DNA from: Mesorhizobium sp. B2-7-2
Lineage (GTDB): Bacteria; Pseudomonadota; Alphaproteobacteria; Rhizobiales; Rhizobiaceae
Reading direction: 5' to 3'
Assembly: GCF_006440775.1 (NCBI RefSeq)
Contig: NZ_VFTZ01000018.1
Location: 48,167-112,166, forward strand
Length of the DNA: 64,000 bases
Below are positions 24,198 to 32,330 of this stretch, piece by piece. Each line of letters begins with the position of its first letter. The first letter of the stretch is position 1. The notes under the pieces are model-generated. The model searched no databases and had not been told where the DNA came from. It saw only the letters and a list, made by a program, of their open reading frames with translations. Made by a program: the position numbers and the translations under genes.

Positions 24198-24992
24198 TCA
24201 GGTCTTCGCGGTTACGCCGAGTTCCGCCAGCCGCTTTACCGCCGTCGGCGGCATGGGCGGCGGGTTCGGCGCCTGCGCGGCCTCGACGAGCATCTGGTCG
24301 CAGGCGGCTTCGGTCTCGCCGATCAGCCGCTGCATGAATTCCTCCTTCTCGAGGCCCGGCGGGATCGGCGGCAGGAAGCGGGCCTTGATGGTGCCCGGAT
24401 AGCGCAGGAACTTGCGGCGCGGCCAGTAGAGGCCGGCGACATGGGCGACCGGCACGACGGGAACGCCGAGCTGCGTGTAGAGCTCGACGATACCGTATTT
24501 GTAGGACGGCTCGGCGCCCGGCGGGCGGCGGGTGCCTTCGGGATAGATGATGAGCTGGCGCGGATTGCGGTCCATCTCCTGCCTGGTCGCGGTGACGACC
24601 GCTTTCAGCGCTTTCGAGCGGCTGCCGCGATCGACCGGGATCATACGCATCTTCAAGATGTACCAGCCGAAAAAGGGGATCCAGGTCAGCTCGCGCTTCA
24701 GGATGTAGAGCGCATCGTCGAGATAGGGGAAGAAGGCGATCGCGTCCCAGAAGGACTGATGCTTCGGCGCCAGGATGAAGGAGCCTTCGGGCAGGTTCTC
24801 GACACCGGTGATCTCGCTCTTCGTCGCGGAGATCTTGTCATAGAGCCACATCGAGGTCCGCGACCAGAATTTCGGCACGAACCAGGCGCGGTGGCGCGGC
24901 GACAGGAAATAGAAAGGCGTCCAGAAGATCATCTGGACGATCAGGCTGAGATAGAAGACGAAGTTGAACGCCAGCGAGCGGATGATGAGCAT
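24198..24992 (-). CDS. plsC: 1-acyl-sn-glycerol-3-phosphate acyltransferase
   Basis: The 264-residue enzyme has an N-terminal membrane segment (SLAFNFVFYLSLIVQMIFWTPFYFL) and acyltransferase blocks: block I KHQSFWDA (H78, D83), block II with RGSRSKAL, block III IYPEGTRRPPGAEPSYK and block IV VPVVPVAHVAGLYWPRR. It acylates lysophosphatidic acid to phosphatidic acid at the inner membrane in phospholipid synthesis. Length and motif order are normal for PlsC. It is a single-gene unit here, convergent with the LysE gene. Confidence 0.92.
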   Translation of the reverse strand: MLIIRSLAFNFVFYLSLIVQMIFWTPFYFLSPRHRAWFVPKFWSRTSMWLYDKISATKSEITGVENLPEGSFILAPKHQSFWDAIAFFPYLDDALYILKRELTWIPFFGWYILKMRMIPVDRGSRSKALKAVVTATRQEMDRNPRQLIIYPEGTRRPPGAEPSYKYGIVELYTQLGVPVVPVAHVAGLYWPRRKFLRYPGTIKARFLPPIPPGLEKEEFMQRLIGETEAACDQMLVEAAQAPNPPPMPPTAVKRLAELGVTAKT

Positions 24993-25073
24993 GCAAGGGG
25001 CCCGTGAGGAAGTGTGCGTTGGTTACACCAAGCGGCGCCAAAAAGGAAACGCCGCCATTGTCAAATGGTGCCG

Positions 25074-25976
25074 CTAGAGTGACCGAGCCAGCCGTTCCTT
25101 GAGACGCGGCGCGGCGAAATCGAGGAAGGCGCGCAGCTTCACCGGCAGCCGGCCCTGGCCGGCATGGACAAGGCTCACCGGCCAGGGCGGCGGCTCGAAC
25201 GGCTCCAGCACCACCCGCAACGCGCCGGCGCGCACGGCGGCATCGGCCTGATAGGAGAGCACTTTTGTCAGGCCTAGGCCGGCAATCGCAGCATCGATCG
25301 CCGCCTCGGCGGTGTTGACCTGCAGGCGCGAGCGGACCGCGACGGTGGTTTCCGCCTTACCCGCTCCGAAACTCCATGTCGCAGGGGCGGCAAGACCTTC
25401 GAAGGTGACACAGTCGTGGCCGGCAAGGTCCTGCGGGGTCGCCGGCGTGCCATGCAAGGCGAGATAGGCGGGGCTTGCGCAAACGATACGGCGGATCGAG
25501 CCGACGCGGATTGCAACCATGGCGGAATCCGGCAGCTCGCCGATACGCAGGGCGAGATCGATATGCTCCTCGACCAGTTGGGTGATCCGGTCCGACAGGG
25601 TCAGGCGGACATCCACTTGCGGGTAGACGGCGAGAAAGCCGGTGATCACCGGCAGCACGTGCAGGCGGCCGAACACGACCGGCGCCGTGATGACCAGCTC
25701 GCCGGTCGGGCTCGAATATTCGCCGGCGGCATCGCGCTCGGCCTCGCTCACCTCGTCGAGGATGCGACGGCAGGCGGCAAGATAGGACTGGCCGGCATCG
25801 GTCAGCGTCAGCCGCCGCGTCGAGCGGTTGAGCAGGCGCGTCTTCAAGTGCTTCTCCAGTTCGGAGAGCTTGCGGCTCACCGTCGGCAGCGGCACGCCGG
25901 CGCGCTTGGCTGCAGCGGAAAGGCTGCCGGCCTCCACCGTGGCGACGAACAGGGACATAGCGTCGAGGCGGTCCAT
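25074..25976 (-). CDS. LysR-type transcriptional regulator
   Basis: The 300-residue protein has an N-terminal winged HTH (MDRLDAMSLFVATVEAGSLSAAAKRAGVPLPTVSRKLSELEKHLKTRLLNRSTRRLTLTDAG) and a periplasmic-binding-like effector domain beginning GELVITAPVVFGRLHVLPVITGFLAVYPQVDVRL. This N-terminal form belongs to the CrgA-like LysR subgroup. I start at ATG 25976, preceded by GGAAG. It is divergent, across 101 bp, from a flavin-dependent PNPOx-like gene, its most likely target. The spacer should contain the shared operator. Confidence 0.9.
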   Translation of the reverse strand: MDRLDAMSLFVATVEAGSLSAAAKRAGVPLPTVSRKLSELEKHLKTRLLNRSTRRLTLTDAGQSYLAACRRILDEVSEAERDAAGEYSSPTGELVITAPVVFGRLHVLPVITGFLAVYPQVDVRLTLSDRITQLVEEHIDLALRIGELPDSAMVAIRVGSIRRIVCASPAYLALHGTPATPQDLAGHDCVTFEGLAAPATWSFGAGKAETTVAVRSRLQVNTAEAAIDAAIAGLGLTKVLSYQADAAVRAGALRVVLEPFEPPPWPVSLVHAGQGRLPVKLRAFLDFAAPRLKERLARSL

Positions 25977-26077
25977 TATTCTTCCGAAATATGGAAAGAT
26001 AGATTGCAAACATGCTCTCTACATCCGGTTTTCGGAAGAGCCTAATTGATGTGCGATCCTGTCCGCGGAGCGCCAGC

Positions 26078-26698
26078 ATGAACGAATTCACCAGCGACGT
26101 CGCCTTCACGCCGACCGTCAAGGCCATCCAGTCCCGCAAGGGGTCGCGCGATTCCTATGCGCGCGTCGAGCATCGCGGCGGCTGGCGGGCAACCATCACA
26201 GCGGATCTAGCCGCCTTCATCGAAGCGCAAACCAGCGTGTTCCTGGCGACGGCCAACGCCGAAGGCCAGCCCTACATCCAGCATCGCGGTGGGCCGGCCG
26301 GTTTCCTCAAGGTGCTGGACGAGCACATGATCGGCTTTGCGGATTTTTCCGGCAATCGGCAGTTCATCACCCAGGGCAATCTCGAGGACAATGACCAGGC
26401 CTTCCTGTTTCTGATCGATTACATGCTTAGGCAGCGCATCAAGATCTGGGGCAGGGCGCGTGTCGTCGAGAATGACCCGGAGCTGACGGCGAAGCTGATG
26501 CCCGCGGACTACAAGGCGCGGCCGGAGCAGGCGATCCTGTTCACGGTCTCCGCCTGGGATGCCAATTGCCCGCAGCACATCCCACAACGCTTCGAGGCGG
26601 CGGATGTCGCGGCCGCACTTGCCGAGCGCGACCGGCGCATCGCCGGCCTGGAGCAGGAGATTGCGCGCCTGCGCGGCGGCGCGCCAGGCGAAGTCTAG
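26078..26698 (+). CDS. Pyridoxamine 5'-phosphate oxidase-like flavoprotein
   Basis: The 206-residue protein has a split-barrel flavin-binding fold: FIEAQTSVFLATANAEGQPYIQHRGGPAGFLKVLDEHMIGFADFSGNRQFITQGNLEDNDQAFLFLIDYMLRQRIKIWGRARVVE. This form of the PNPOx family (as in YfhC-like or nitroreductase-associated proteins) usually binds FMN and reduces unknown substrates rather than making PLP. A short coiled coil (AALAERDRRIAGLEQEIARLRGG) ends the protein. ATG 26078 has GGAG upstream. It is divergent from a LysR regulator. Its stop codon shares the tetramer CTAG with the stop of the convergent YdcF gene. Confidence 0.85.
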   Translation: MNEFTSDVAFTPTVKAIQSRKGSRDSYARVEHRGGWRATITADLAAFIEAQTSVFLATANAEGQPYIQHRGGPAGFLKVLDEHMIGFADFSGNRQFITQGNLEDNDQAFLFLIDYMLRQRIKIWGRARVVENDPELTAKLMPADYKARPEQAILFTVSAWDANCPQHIPQRFEAADVAAALAERDRRIAGLEQEIARLRGGAPGEV

Positions 26699-27423
26699 TT
26701 CTTGACCACCGTCGTGGCTTCGGCGAGCGTGACGCCTTCGGGCGTCGCGCGCAGCGGAAGGAAGCCGCGCGCCAGAGACAGCACATATTTGCTGTATTCG
26801 GTAAGCAGCACACGCAGGGCCTCCGGCTTGGTCAGCCAGCCGCCGTTGCCAAGATTGGTGTTGACCACCGGATAGGGCTCCAGGCGCGCGCCATGCAGCA
26901 GCCGGCCCATCTCGAGCAAGCTGCGCGGCATGTGATAATTATTGGTGACGATGATGATGCTGCCATAGGCGTGGTTCTCCACCCATTTGGCGCTTTCTTC
27001 GGCATTGCCGATGGTGTCGAGCGCGGCGCGGTCGATATCGACGCAGCAGGAAAAGAGCTGCTTGTCGCCGCCCATCGCCGCCTGCAGCTGGCGCTTGGTA
27101 GCCGACGGATGGACGCCGCTGATCAGCAGTCGTTCGCCCTTGCCGGAGGCCAACAGGTCCATCGCCGCGTCAAGCCGCGACTGCCCGCCGGTGAGCACGA
27201 TGATGGCGTCGGCCCTGGCCGGATTGGCCGGAGTCGTCATATGGCTGACCTTGTCGGCAAACCAGCCGAAGCCGCCGGCAAAAAGCACCAGCGCGGCGAG
27301 AACCACGAAACCGCAGACGCGCAAGGCGAGCCGCAGACGACCAAACCCGGCGGAGGCAGCGCTGCGCATACGCATCGCCGGCATCCGTCCAGCCGTCTCG
27401 ATCGAATCCCGCGCTTCCATCAT
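26695..27423 (-). CDS. YdcF family (DUF218) membrane-anchored protein
   Basis: The 242-residue protein has one membrane helix (LRVCGFVVLAALVLFAGGFGWFADKV, residues about 34-59) and a DUF218 domain: ADAIIVLTGGQSRLDAAMDLLASGKGERLLISGVH, NAEESAKWVENHAYGSIIIVTNNYHMPRSLLEMGRLL. YdcF/SanA/ElyC proteins act in the envelope; ElyC and SanA affect peptidoglycan precursor or barrier functions, without a settled reaction. It lies 158 bp downstream of ftsX on the same strand and might share its transcript, which would fit an envelope role. Confidence 0.88.
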   Translation of the reverse strand: MMEARDSIETAGRMPAMRMRSAASAGFGRLRLALRVCGFVVLAALVLFAGGFGWFADKVSHMTTPANPARADAIIVLTGGQSRLDAAMDLLASGKGERLLISGVHPSATKRQLQAAMGGDKQLFSCCVDIDRAALDTIGNAEESAKWVENHAYGSIIIVTNNYHMPRSLLEMGRLLHGARLEPYPVVNTNLGNGGWLTKPEALRVLLTEYSKYVLSLARGFLPLRATPEGVTLAEATTVVKN

Positions 27424-27581
27424 CCCCAGGTTAATCCTGAAAGCTTCTAATGGTTAACTCCGAAATGCGGCCGTTGATAGGTGAGACGGCGCACATTGCG
27501 TTACGGCAAGTGTCCCGCGTGTGATCGTTGTCTTGCTTGATTATACGCGCTTTGCGCCGGTTTCCGGATTGATCTCATGGG

Positions 27582-28568
27582 TCAGCCCGCATCCGGCTGA
27601 CGAACGTCGATGTCGCTGAGATAAGCGACGACGGTCGCATGCGAGGTGGCCGCGGTCAGCGCGCCGATCACCAGCACCATCAGGCCGACGCCGAGATAAC
27701 CGGCCGAACCGATGGCGAAATTGCCGAACAAAGCGGTCGCCTGGTCGGCCTGGGGCGTCGCCATGTTGCGCGACGACCACCAGGAAAAGACGATGAAGAC
27801 GGCGATCGCCAGGGCGCCGCCGGCGGCCGCGCCCTTCATGCCGGTGACCAGGAAATGCCAGCGGAATTCGCGCGCGATGAAGCGCGCCTCGGCACCGACG
27901 AAGTGCAGCACCTCGATGATGTGGCCGTTTCCGGCCATGGCGCCGCGCGTGGCGAACACCACCGTCAGCACTGTCGCCGACAGCATCAGCACCAGAACGG
28001 CAATGCCGATCGTCACGGTCGTGCGCGCCATGGCGACCAGACGGTCGACCCAGGTGCGGTGGTCGTCGAGCGCGGCGGTCGGTATTTTCGGCGTGATGGC
28101 GGCGCGCATGGCGGCAAAGTCGGGCGGGCCGGCCTCATCAATGGTGACGATGATGAGGCGCGGCACCGGCAGTTCGTCGATGTTGAGGCCGCTGCCCAGC
28201 CACGGTTCCAGAAGACGCGCGGTCGCCTCGCGGTCGATGATCTTGGTGCCCTTCACGCCGGGGAAGTCGCTGGCGATCTGCGAGGCCTGCGCAAGGGCCG
28301 CCTCCATGTCCAAACCGTCGGCCGGCTTGATCTGGATCGTCGCCTCGCGCGATATCTGGTTTTCCCAGACGGAGGCGGTATCGCGCACCAGCGTCACGGC
28401 GCCGAAGGTGAGGCAGGACAGGAAGGTCATGATGGCGATGACCAGCACCAGCGCCCGTCCAGCGATGTTCTGCGCCGGCACGATCGGCGCCGTCTTGCGC
28501 TGGACACGCCGGACCGTCGTCGTCTCGAGCGCTTCGTGCTGGAGGTGATCGGCCGGAAGGTCAGTCAT
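27582..28568 (-). CDS. ftsX: Cell division protein FtsX (permease-like)
   Basis: The 328-residue protein has the FtsX plan: cytoplasmic N-terminus, a first membrane helix (GRALVLVIAIMTFLSCLTFGAVTLV), a periplasmic domain of about 110 residues (WENQISREATIQIKPADGLD...KGTKIIDREATARLLEPWLG), and three C-terminal helices. With FtsE it forms an ABC-type machine that activates periplasmic murein hydrolases at the septum. I start at ATG 28568, overlapping the ftsE end by 8 nt; the longer frame adds six residues. The sequence is divergent from E. coli FtsX, as usual in Rhizobiales. Confidence 0.9.
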   Translation of the reverse strand: MTDLPADHLQHEALETTTVRRVQRKTAPIVPAQNIAGRALVLVIAIMTFLSCLTFGAVTLVRDTASVWENQISREATIQIKPADGLDMEAALAQASQIASDFPGVKGTKIIDREATARLLEPWLGSGLNIDELPVPRLIIVTIDEAGPPDFAAMRAAITPKIPTAALDDHRTWVDRLVAMARTTVTIGIAVLVLMLSATVLTVVFATRGAMAGNGHIIEVLHFVGAEARFIAREFRWHFLVTGMKGAAAGGALAIAVFIVFSWWSSRNMATPQADQATALFGNFAIGSAGYLGVGLMVLVIGALTAATSHATVVAYLSDIDVRQPDAG

Positions 28569-29220
28569 AAACGTCCAACCTTCCACCGGCCAAGATCATG
28601 CGGCGCGCATCGACCTGCTCCATCAGGCCGAGGTCGTGGGTGGCGATCACCACGGCGGTGCCCAACCGGTTGAGCTCGATGAACAGCCGGAGCAGCCGGC
28701 GCGCCAGCGGCGGGTCGACATTGCCGGTCGGCTCGTCGGCAAGCAGGATCTCCGGTTGCTCGATCAAGGCCCGGGCAATCGCGGCGCGCTGCTTTTCGCC
28801 GCCCGACAGCACCGGCGGCAGCACATGCATGCGGTCGCCGAGGCCGACCCATTTCAGCAGCTCGGTGACGTCGGTGCGGTAGGTCGCCTCCTCGCGCCCG
28901 CGCACGCGCAGCGGCAGCGCGACATTCTCGTAGGTCGTCATATGGTCGAGCAGGCGGAAATCCTGGAACACCACGCCGATGCGGCGGCGCAGCAGCGGCA
29001 GTTCGCCGCGCGAAATGCGCGAGCGGTCCTTGCCGAAGATGGTGATCAGGCCGCGCGTCGGCTTCAGCGACATGAACAAAAGGCGCAGCAGGGTCGTCTT
29101 GCCGGCGCCCGAAGGGCCGCTCAGGAACTGGAAGGAGCGCTCCGGAATGTGCAGGGAGATATCGCGGAGGATCTCCGGACCCATGCCATAGCGGAGGCCG
29201 ACATTTTCGAAGCGGATCAC
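28561..29220 (-). CDS. ftsE: Cell division ATP-binding protein FtsE
   Basis: The 219-residue ABC ATPase has Walker A GPSGAGKT (35-42), Q-loop VFQDFRLLDHMT, signature LSGGEKQR (138-145), Walker B ILLADEPTGNVDP and an ATHD switch. Its short length, lack of an extra domain and coupling to ftsX identify FtsE. It drives FtsX to control septal cell-wall hydrolysis. I choose a GTG start (VIRFENVGLRYGMGPEILRD), the usual FtsE N-terminus, over a TTG 39 nt upstream. A perfect CtrA site lies 70-84 bp upstream. Confidence 0.93.
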   Translation of the reverse strand: MIRFENVGLRYGMGPEILRDISLHIPERSFQFLSGPSGAGKTTLLRLLFMSLKPTRGLITIFGKDRSRISRGELPLLRRRIGVVFQDFRLLDHMTTYENVALPLRVRGREEATYRTDVTELLKWVGLGDRMHVLPPVLSGGEKQRAAIARALIEQPEILLADEPTGNVDPPLARRLLRLFIELNRLGTAVVIATHDLGLMEQVDARRMILAGGRLDVYD

Positions 29221-29289
29221 GTTCGGCGACCTGAAACTCTCGGCGGCGACGCGCCACAATCTATCTTAACAGACCATCGGCCGGCATGG

Positions 29290-29304
29290 TTAACCGGCGG
29301 TTAA
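29290..29304. promoter_or_regulatory. CtrA binding site between ftsE and a divergent gene
   Basis: The sequence TTAA-N7-TTAA (CCGGCGG as spacer) is a perfect match to the full CtrA consensus as established in Caulobacter and shared by Rhizobiales. A further half-site, TTAACCAA, lies at 29351-29358, close to the plus-strand gene at 29401. CtrA control would couple ftsEX to the cell cycle. This is motif evidence only. Confidence 0.65.
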
Positions 29305-29400
29305 TTTTGCAACGCCCAGCATGCATCAAAGCCATTCCGGTGGGGAAGCGTTAACCAATTGCGTTTACGCAAAAGAAACGAAGACTGCACTGGTGCCGTA

Positions 29401-30033
29401 ATGGCTGACGAGAGAACCGCGCGCCCTGTTTCCGGCGAAATCATGACCGGCACGGCAACAAATGCCGCGCCGGAACGCGTCATGTTCGATGCGGCCGACA
29501 TCGTCGATGCCGACTATGTGGTGCTGCCGCGTTTTGCCGCTTATCCAGAATCGGCACCGCCGCCGCAGATGCCGTCGACGCCATCGATCGGCGGCATGGG
29601 CATGCTGCGCAGACCGGAGGTGGCGCCGTCGCGATCCTCGCGTGGCGGTCCGTTGTTCTGGATAGCCGGCGTCGGCATAGCGCTCGCATCCTTCTGGGTG
29701 TCGGGTGGTCATGCGCTGGTCCGGCAAAGCCCCTTTTGGACGACCGCCGCGCCGGCGAGTGCGCTCACCATTTCCGGCGTAACGTCACGCATCGATGCGT
29801 CGGGCTTGAAGCCGGTGCTGTTCGTGGATGGCGAGGCCGCGAATGACGGCATGAGGTCGGAAACGCTGCCGCCGCTCGAAATCCGCGTTACCGACAACAA
29901 TTCCAACATCATCCGCTACAGGCTGGGGACATCCAACCGTTCGTTGAGCCCGGGCGAAAGATTCGGCTTTTCGAGCCGCTTCGATGTGCCTAAAGACGGC
30001 GTCAGAACCGTCGCAGTCATTTTCGCCGGCTAG
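29401..30033 (+). CDS. Membrane protein related to the MJ0042 zinc-ribbon family, ribbon missing
   Basis: The 210-residue protein has a polar N-terminus (ADIVDADYVVLP near residue 32), one membrane helix (PLFWIAGVGIALASFWVSGGHALV, about 82-105) and a C-terminal beta domain with LTISGVTSRIDASGLKPVLFVDGEAAND and PLEIRVTDNNSNIIRYRLGTSNRSLSPGERFGFSSRFDVPKDGVRTVAVIFAG. It resembles the DUF3426-like C-terminus of zinc-ribbon proteins encoded next to ftsEX in Rhizobiales. The CxxC pairs of the zinc ribbon are absent here. Function unknown; the neighbourhood suggests an envelope or division role. Its stop codon is part of a long palindrome. Confidence 0.6.
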   Translation: MADERTARPVSGEIMTGTATNAAPERVMFDAADIVDADYVVLPRFAAYPESAPPPQMPSTPSIGGMGMLRRPEVAPSRSSRGGPLFWIAGVGIALASFWVSGGHALVRQSPFWTTAAPASALTISGVTSRIDASGLKPVLFVDGEAANDGMRSETLPPLEIRVTDNNSNIIRYRLGTSNRSLSPGERFGFSSRFDVPKDGVRTVAVIFAG

Positions 30034-30175
30034 ACGGGTCGATATTCAGGTGAGGCCGGCCTGCAAATAGCGGCTTCCCACGCTTCCGGTGCTCACGTAC
30101 TGAAATGTACGCTCCGCTCCGGTTCTCGGCAGCCGCCATTTTCGGCTCGGCCTGACCTGAATCTCAACCCGTCTA
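30031..30175. repeat. 145-bp nested palindrome overlapping a stop codon
   Basis: Four nested arms pair in register: TAGACGGGT (30031-30039) with ACCCGTCTA (30167-30175); ATTCAGGT (30044-30051) with ACCTGAAT (30155-30162); GGCCG with CGGCC; and AAATAGCGGCT with AGCCGCCATTT. The centre contains CACGTACTGAAATGTACGCTCCGCTCCGG. The first arm begins with the TAG stop of the gene at 29401. Such an element can form a long hairpin in RNA from either strand and may insulate that gene from hpt. Confidence 0.8.
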
Positions 30176-30210
30176 TCGACACCGCTGCCGTTTTTTTGAA
30201 GGAAGAAGCT

Positions 30211-30753
30211 ATGCCAGTCGTGCGCGGCAAGGACATCGAGGTCCTGTTTTCGGCGTCGGCGATCGCGCGCCGCAATCTCGAGCTCGCCAAGGAAATCGCC
30301 GGGCGCGATTACCACGACTTGCTGGTAATCTCGATCCTCAAGGGCTCATTCGTCTTCGCCGCCGATCTCATCCGCGCCATGCATGATGTCGGCCTGTCGC
30401 CGGAAGTCGAGTTCATCTTCATCTCCAGTTACGGCGCCGGCACGACCAGCGGCGAGGTCAGGGTGCTGCGCGACATCGACAACGAAGTCGCCGGCCGCGA
30501 CGTGCTGTTGATCGACGACATACTCGAATCCGGCAAGACGCTTTCCTACACCCGCGACCTGATGCTTTCGCGCGGCGCCAAGAGCTGCGCCGTCGCCGTG
30601 CTGCTTGACAAGCGGATGCGCCGCCAGACCTCGCTTAACGCCGACTATGTGGGCTTCGACTGCCCGGACTATTTCGTCGTCGGCTACGGCATGGATGTCG
30701 CCCATGCGTTCCGCGAGCTGCCGTTTGTCGGGGTGGTGAAAGGCGACGCCTGA
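30211..30753 (+). CDS. hpt: Hypoxanthine phosphoribosyltransferase
   Basis: The 180-residue type I phosphoribosyltransferase has the PRPP loop DVLLIDDILESGKTL (about 97-111). The catalytic loop segment is FISSYGAGTTSGEVRVLRDID, and the purine-binding C-terminus is ADYVGFDCPDYFVVGYGMDVAHAFRELPFVGVV. It salvages hypoxanthine (and often guanine) to IMP/GMP. Start ATG 30211 (MPVVRGKDIEVLFS) has GAAGGAAG upstream and gives the usual length; an in-frame ATG at 30196 is less likely. A single-domain response regulator follows 81 bp later. Confidence 0.95.
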   Translation: MPVVRGKDIEVLFSASAIARRNLELAKEIAGRDYHDLLVISILKGSFVFAADLIRAMHDVGLSPEVEFIFISSYGAGTTSGEVRVLRDIDNEVAGRDVLLIDDILESGKTLSYTRDLMLSRGAKSCAVAVLLDKRMRRQTSLNADYVGFDCPDYFVVGYGMDVAHAFRELPFVGVVKGDA

Positions 30754-30834
30754 GGAGGCGGGGACCGTTCCGAAAAGCCGCCGATCGTTAGAATTTTCAG
30801 AAAACATCAACGTTTCGGCGGCATCAATCTCAGC

Positions 30835-31206
30835 ATGGCAAAGCTTCTGATCGTCGAGGACGATGAGTCCGTCCGCACCCTCGCTGCCCGCGCGCTCGAG
30901 CGCGATGGCCATAATGTCACCATCGCCACCGACGGCGCGCAGGGGCTGGACATGATCCGGCAGGCGCGCGGCGGTTTCGATCTGGTGGTGTCCGACATCC
31001 GCATGCCGGAGATGGACGGCATCGAGATGGCGACGGCGGCTGCAAAAGAGTTTCCGACCATGCGGATCATGCTGATGACCGGCTATGCCGACCAGCGCGA
31101 GCGCGCCGAGGAGCTCAACGGCATCATCCTCGACGTCGTGCAGAAGCCGTTCACGCTTGCCGAGATCCGCGCCCGCGTCGGCAAGGCATTAAGCTGCTTC
31201 GCTTGA
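30835..31206 (+). CDS. Single-domain response regulator, CpdR-like
   Basis: The 123-residue protein is one receiver domain with no output domain. The acidic pair is E8-D9-D10, the phosphoacceptor is Asp54 (LVVSDIRMPEMDGIE), Thr82 lies in MLMTGYA and Lys104 in VVQKPF. In overall sequence it resembles CpdR, which controls ClpXP-dependent proteolysis during the alphaproteobacterial cell cycle; rhizobia carry two CpdR paralogues. Assignment to CpdR is by resemblance only. Its 3' end overlaps the convergent transporter gene by 18 bp. Confidence 0.8.
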   Translation: MAKLLIVEDDESVRTLAARALERDGHNVTIATDGAQGLDMIRQARGGFDLVVSDIRMPEMDGIEMATAAAKEFPTMRIMLMTGYADQRERAEELNGIILDVVQKPFTLAEIRARVGKALSCFA

Positions 31207-32154
31207 GACCGCGTCGGTCGTGACAGGGGCGGCCGGCGCTGCACTTCGCCGACGCCCGCCGCTCAGCGCAAGCAGGCCGGCGCCGATGATCAGCGCGGCG
31301 CCGAGCACGGTCGTCTCGCGCGGCACCTCGGCGAAGAACAGGAAGCCCCACAGCGGCGACCACAGGATGCCGGTATATTCGAAGGTGGCGACGCGGTTGG
31401 CCGGCGCCATCCGGTAGGCCTGCGACAGCAGGATCATGCCGGCCGAAGCGACGAGGCCGCAGGCGGCCATCTTCAGGAAATCCGGCATTGCCGGCCATAC
31501 CCATGGCCGCACCAGGAATTCGACGCTCGGATGCGCCGCATGGGTGATGCCGGCGAGATGAAAGACGGCCGCAACGGCAACGGCGCCGCTGAGATAGGCG
31601 CCGTTCTGGTAGAAGGCCATCACCGTCGACGATTCGGTGTCGCCGATGCGGCGCGCCATCAGTTGCGAAAAGCCGTAGAGGAAGGCCGAGCCCAGCGACA
31701 GCAGCGCCGCCCAGTCGAACACGCCGCCGCCGGGCCGCACCATCACAAGCACGCCGACCAGGCCGATCAGCACCGTCGACAGGGTTTTCCATGAGACGCG
31801 CTCGCCGAGATAGGGACCGGCCATCGCCATGATGAACAGCGGCGCCATGAAATAGAGCGCCACCGCATCGGCCAGCGGCAAGGCGGCGATCGCCAGATAG
31901 TAGACCGTGTAGGACGAGAACTGGATGAAGGCGCGCAGTGTCAGCATGCCGAAGCGCTTCGACAGCACCGCCTTCAGGCCGACATCAGCCTGGACGAGCA
32001 CGATCAGGATCGGCAGCGCGACGATGGCGCGGATCGCCATCACCTCTGTCACCGGATAGCCGCCCGAAACCGCCTTCACCAGCGGATCCTGCAGCGAAAA
32101 GACCAGCACGCCGAGACAGAGACTCAGAATGCCAAGCACCGTCCGGTTCTGCAT
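31189..32154 (-). CDS. DMT (EamA) family transporter
   Basis: The 321-residue protein has ten membrane helices in two EamA repeats. Typical stretches are LGVLVFSLQDPLVKAVSGGYPVTEVMAIRAIVALPI, AIAALPLADAVALYFMAPLFIMAMAGPYLGERVSWKTLSTVLIGLVGVLVMVRPG and AYRMAPANRVATFEYTGILWSPLWGFLFFAEVP. The acidic tip of each repeat (GERVS and AEVPRE) is characteristic. Substrate unknown. A LysR regulator is divergent across 176 bp and probably controls it. Confidence 0.87.
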   Translation of the reverse strand: MQNRTVLGILSLCLGVLVFSLQDPLVKAVSGGYPVTEVMAIRAIVALPILIVLVQADVGLKAVLSKRFGMLTLRAFIQFSSYTVYYLAIAALPLADAVALYFMAPLFIMAMAGPYLGERVSWKTLSTVLIGLVGVLVMVRPGGGVFDWAALLSLGSAFLYGFSQLMARRIGDTESSTVMAFYQNGAYLSGAVAVAAVFHLAGITHAAHPSVEFLVRPWVWPAMPDFLKMAACGLVASAGMILLSQAYRMAPANRVATFEYTGILWSPLWGFLFFAEVPRETTVLGAALIIGAGLLALSGGRRRSAAPAAPVTTDAVSSEAA

Positions 32155-32330
32155 GATCTATCCAGCGAAAAAGAACCCGCCACCATTTTCAGGCAGCGGG
32201 TACGAGTGAGGACTCTTCGATTGGTCCGCGACCGATTTCGCGGCCGCATATCCAATGGGTGTCATGACTATCCTGCGGCGTTTGACATCTGGCAAACGAA
32301 TTGGAATGATGCCAGCAATCAACTTTGCTT

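Noticed and set aside
26695..26698. Frameshift or annotation error where two convergent genes overlap at CTAG
   Set aside because: Both stops are real and use the palindromic tetramer CTAG; both proteins end normally for their families.
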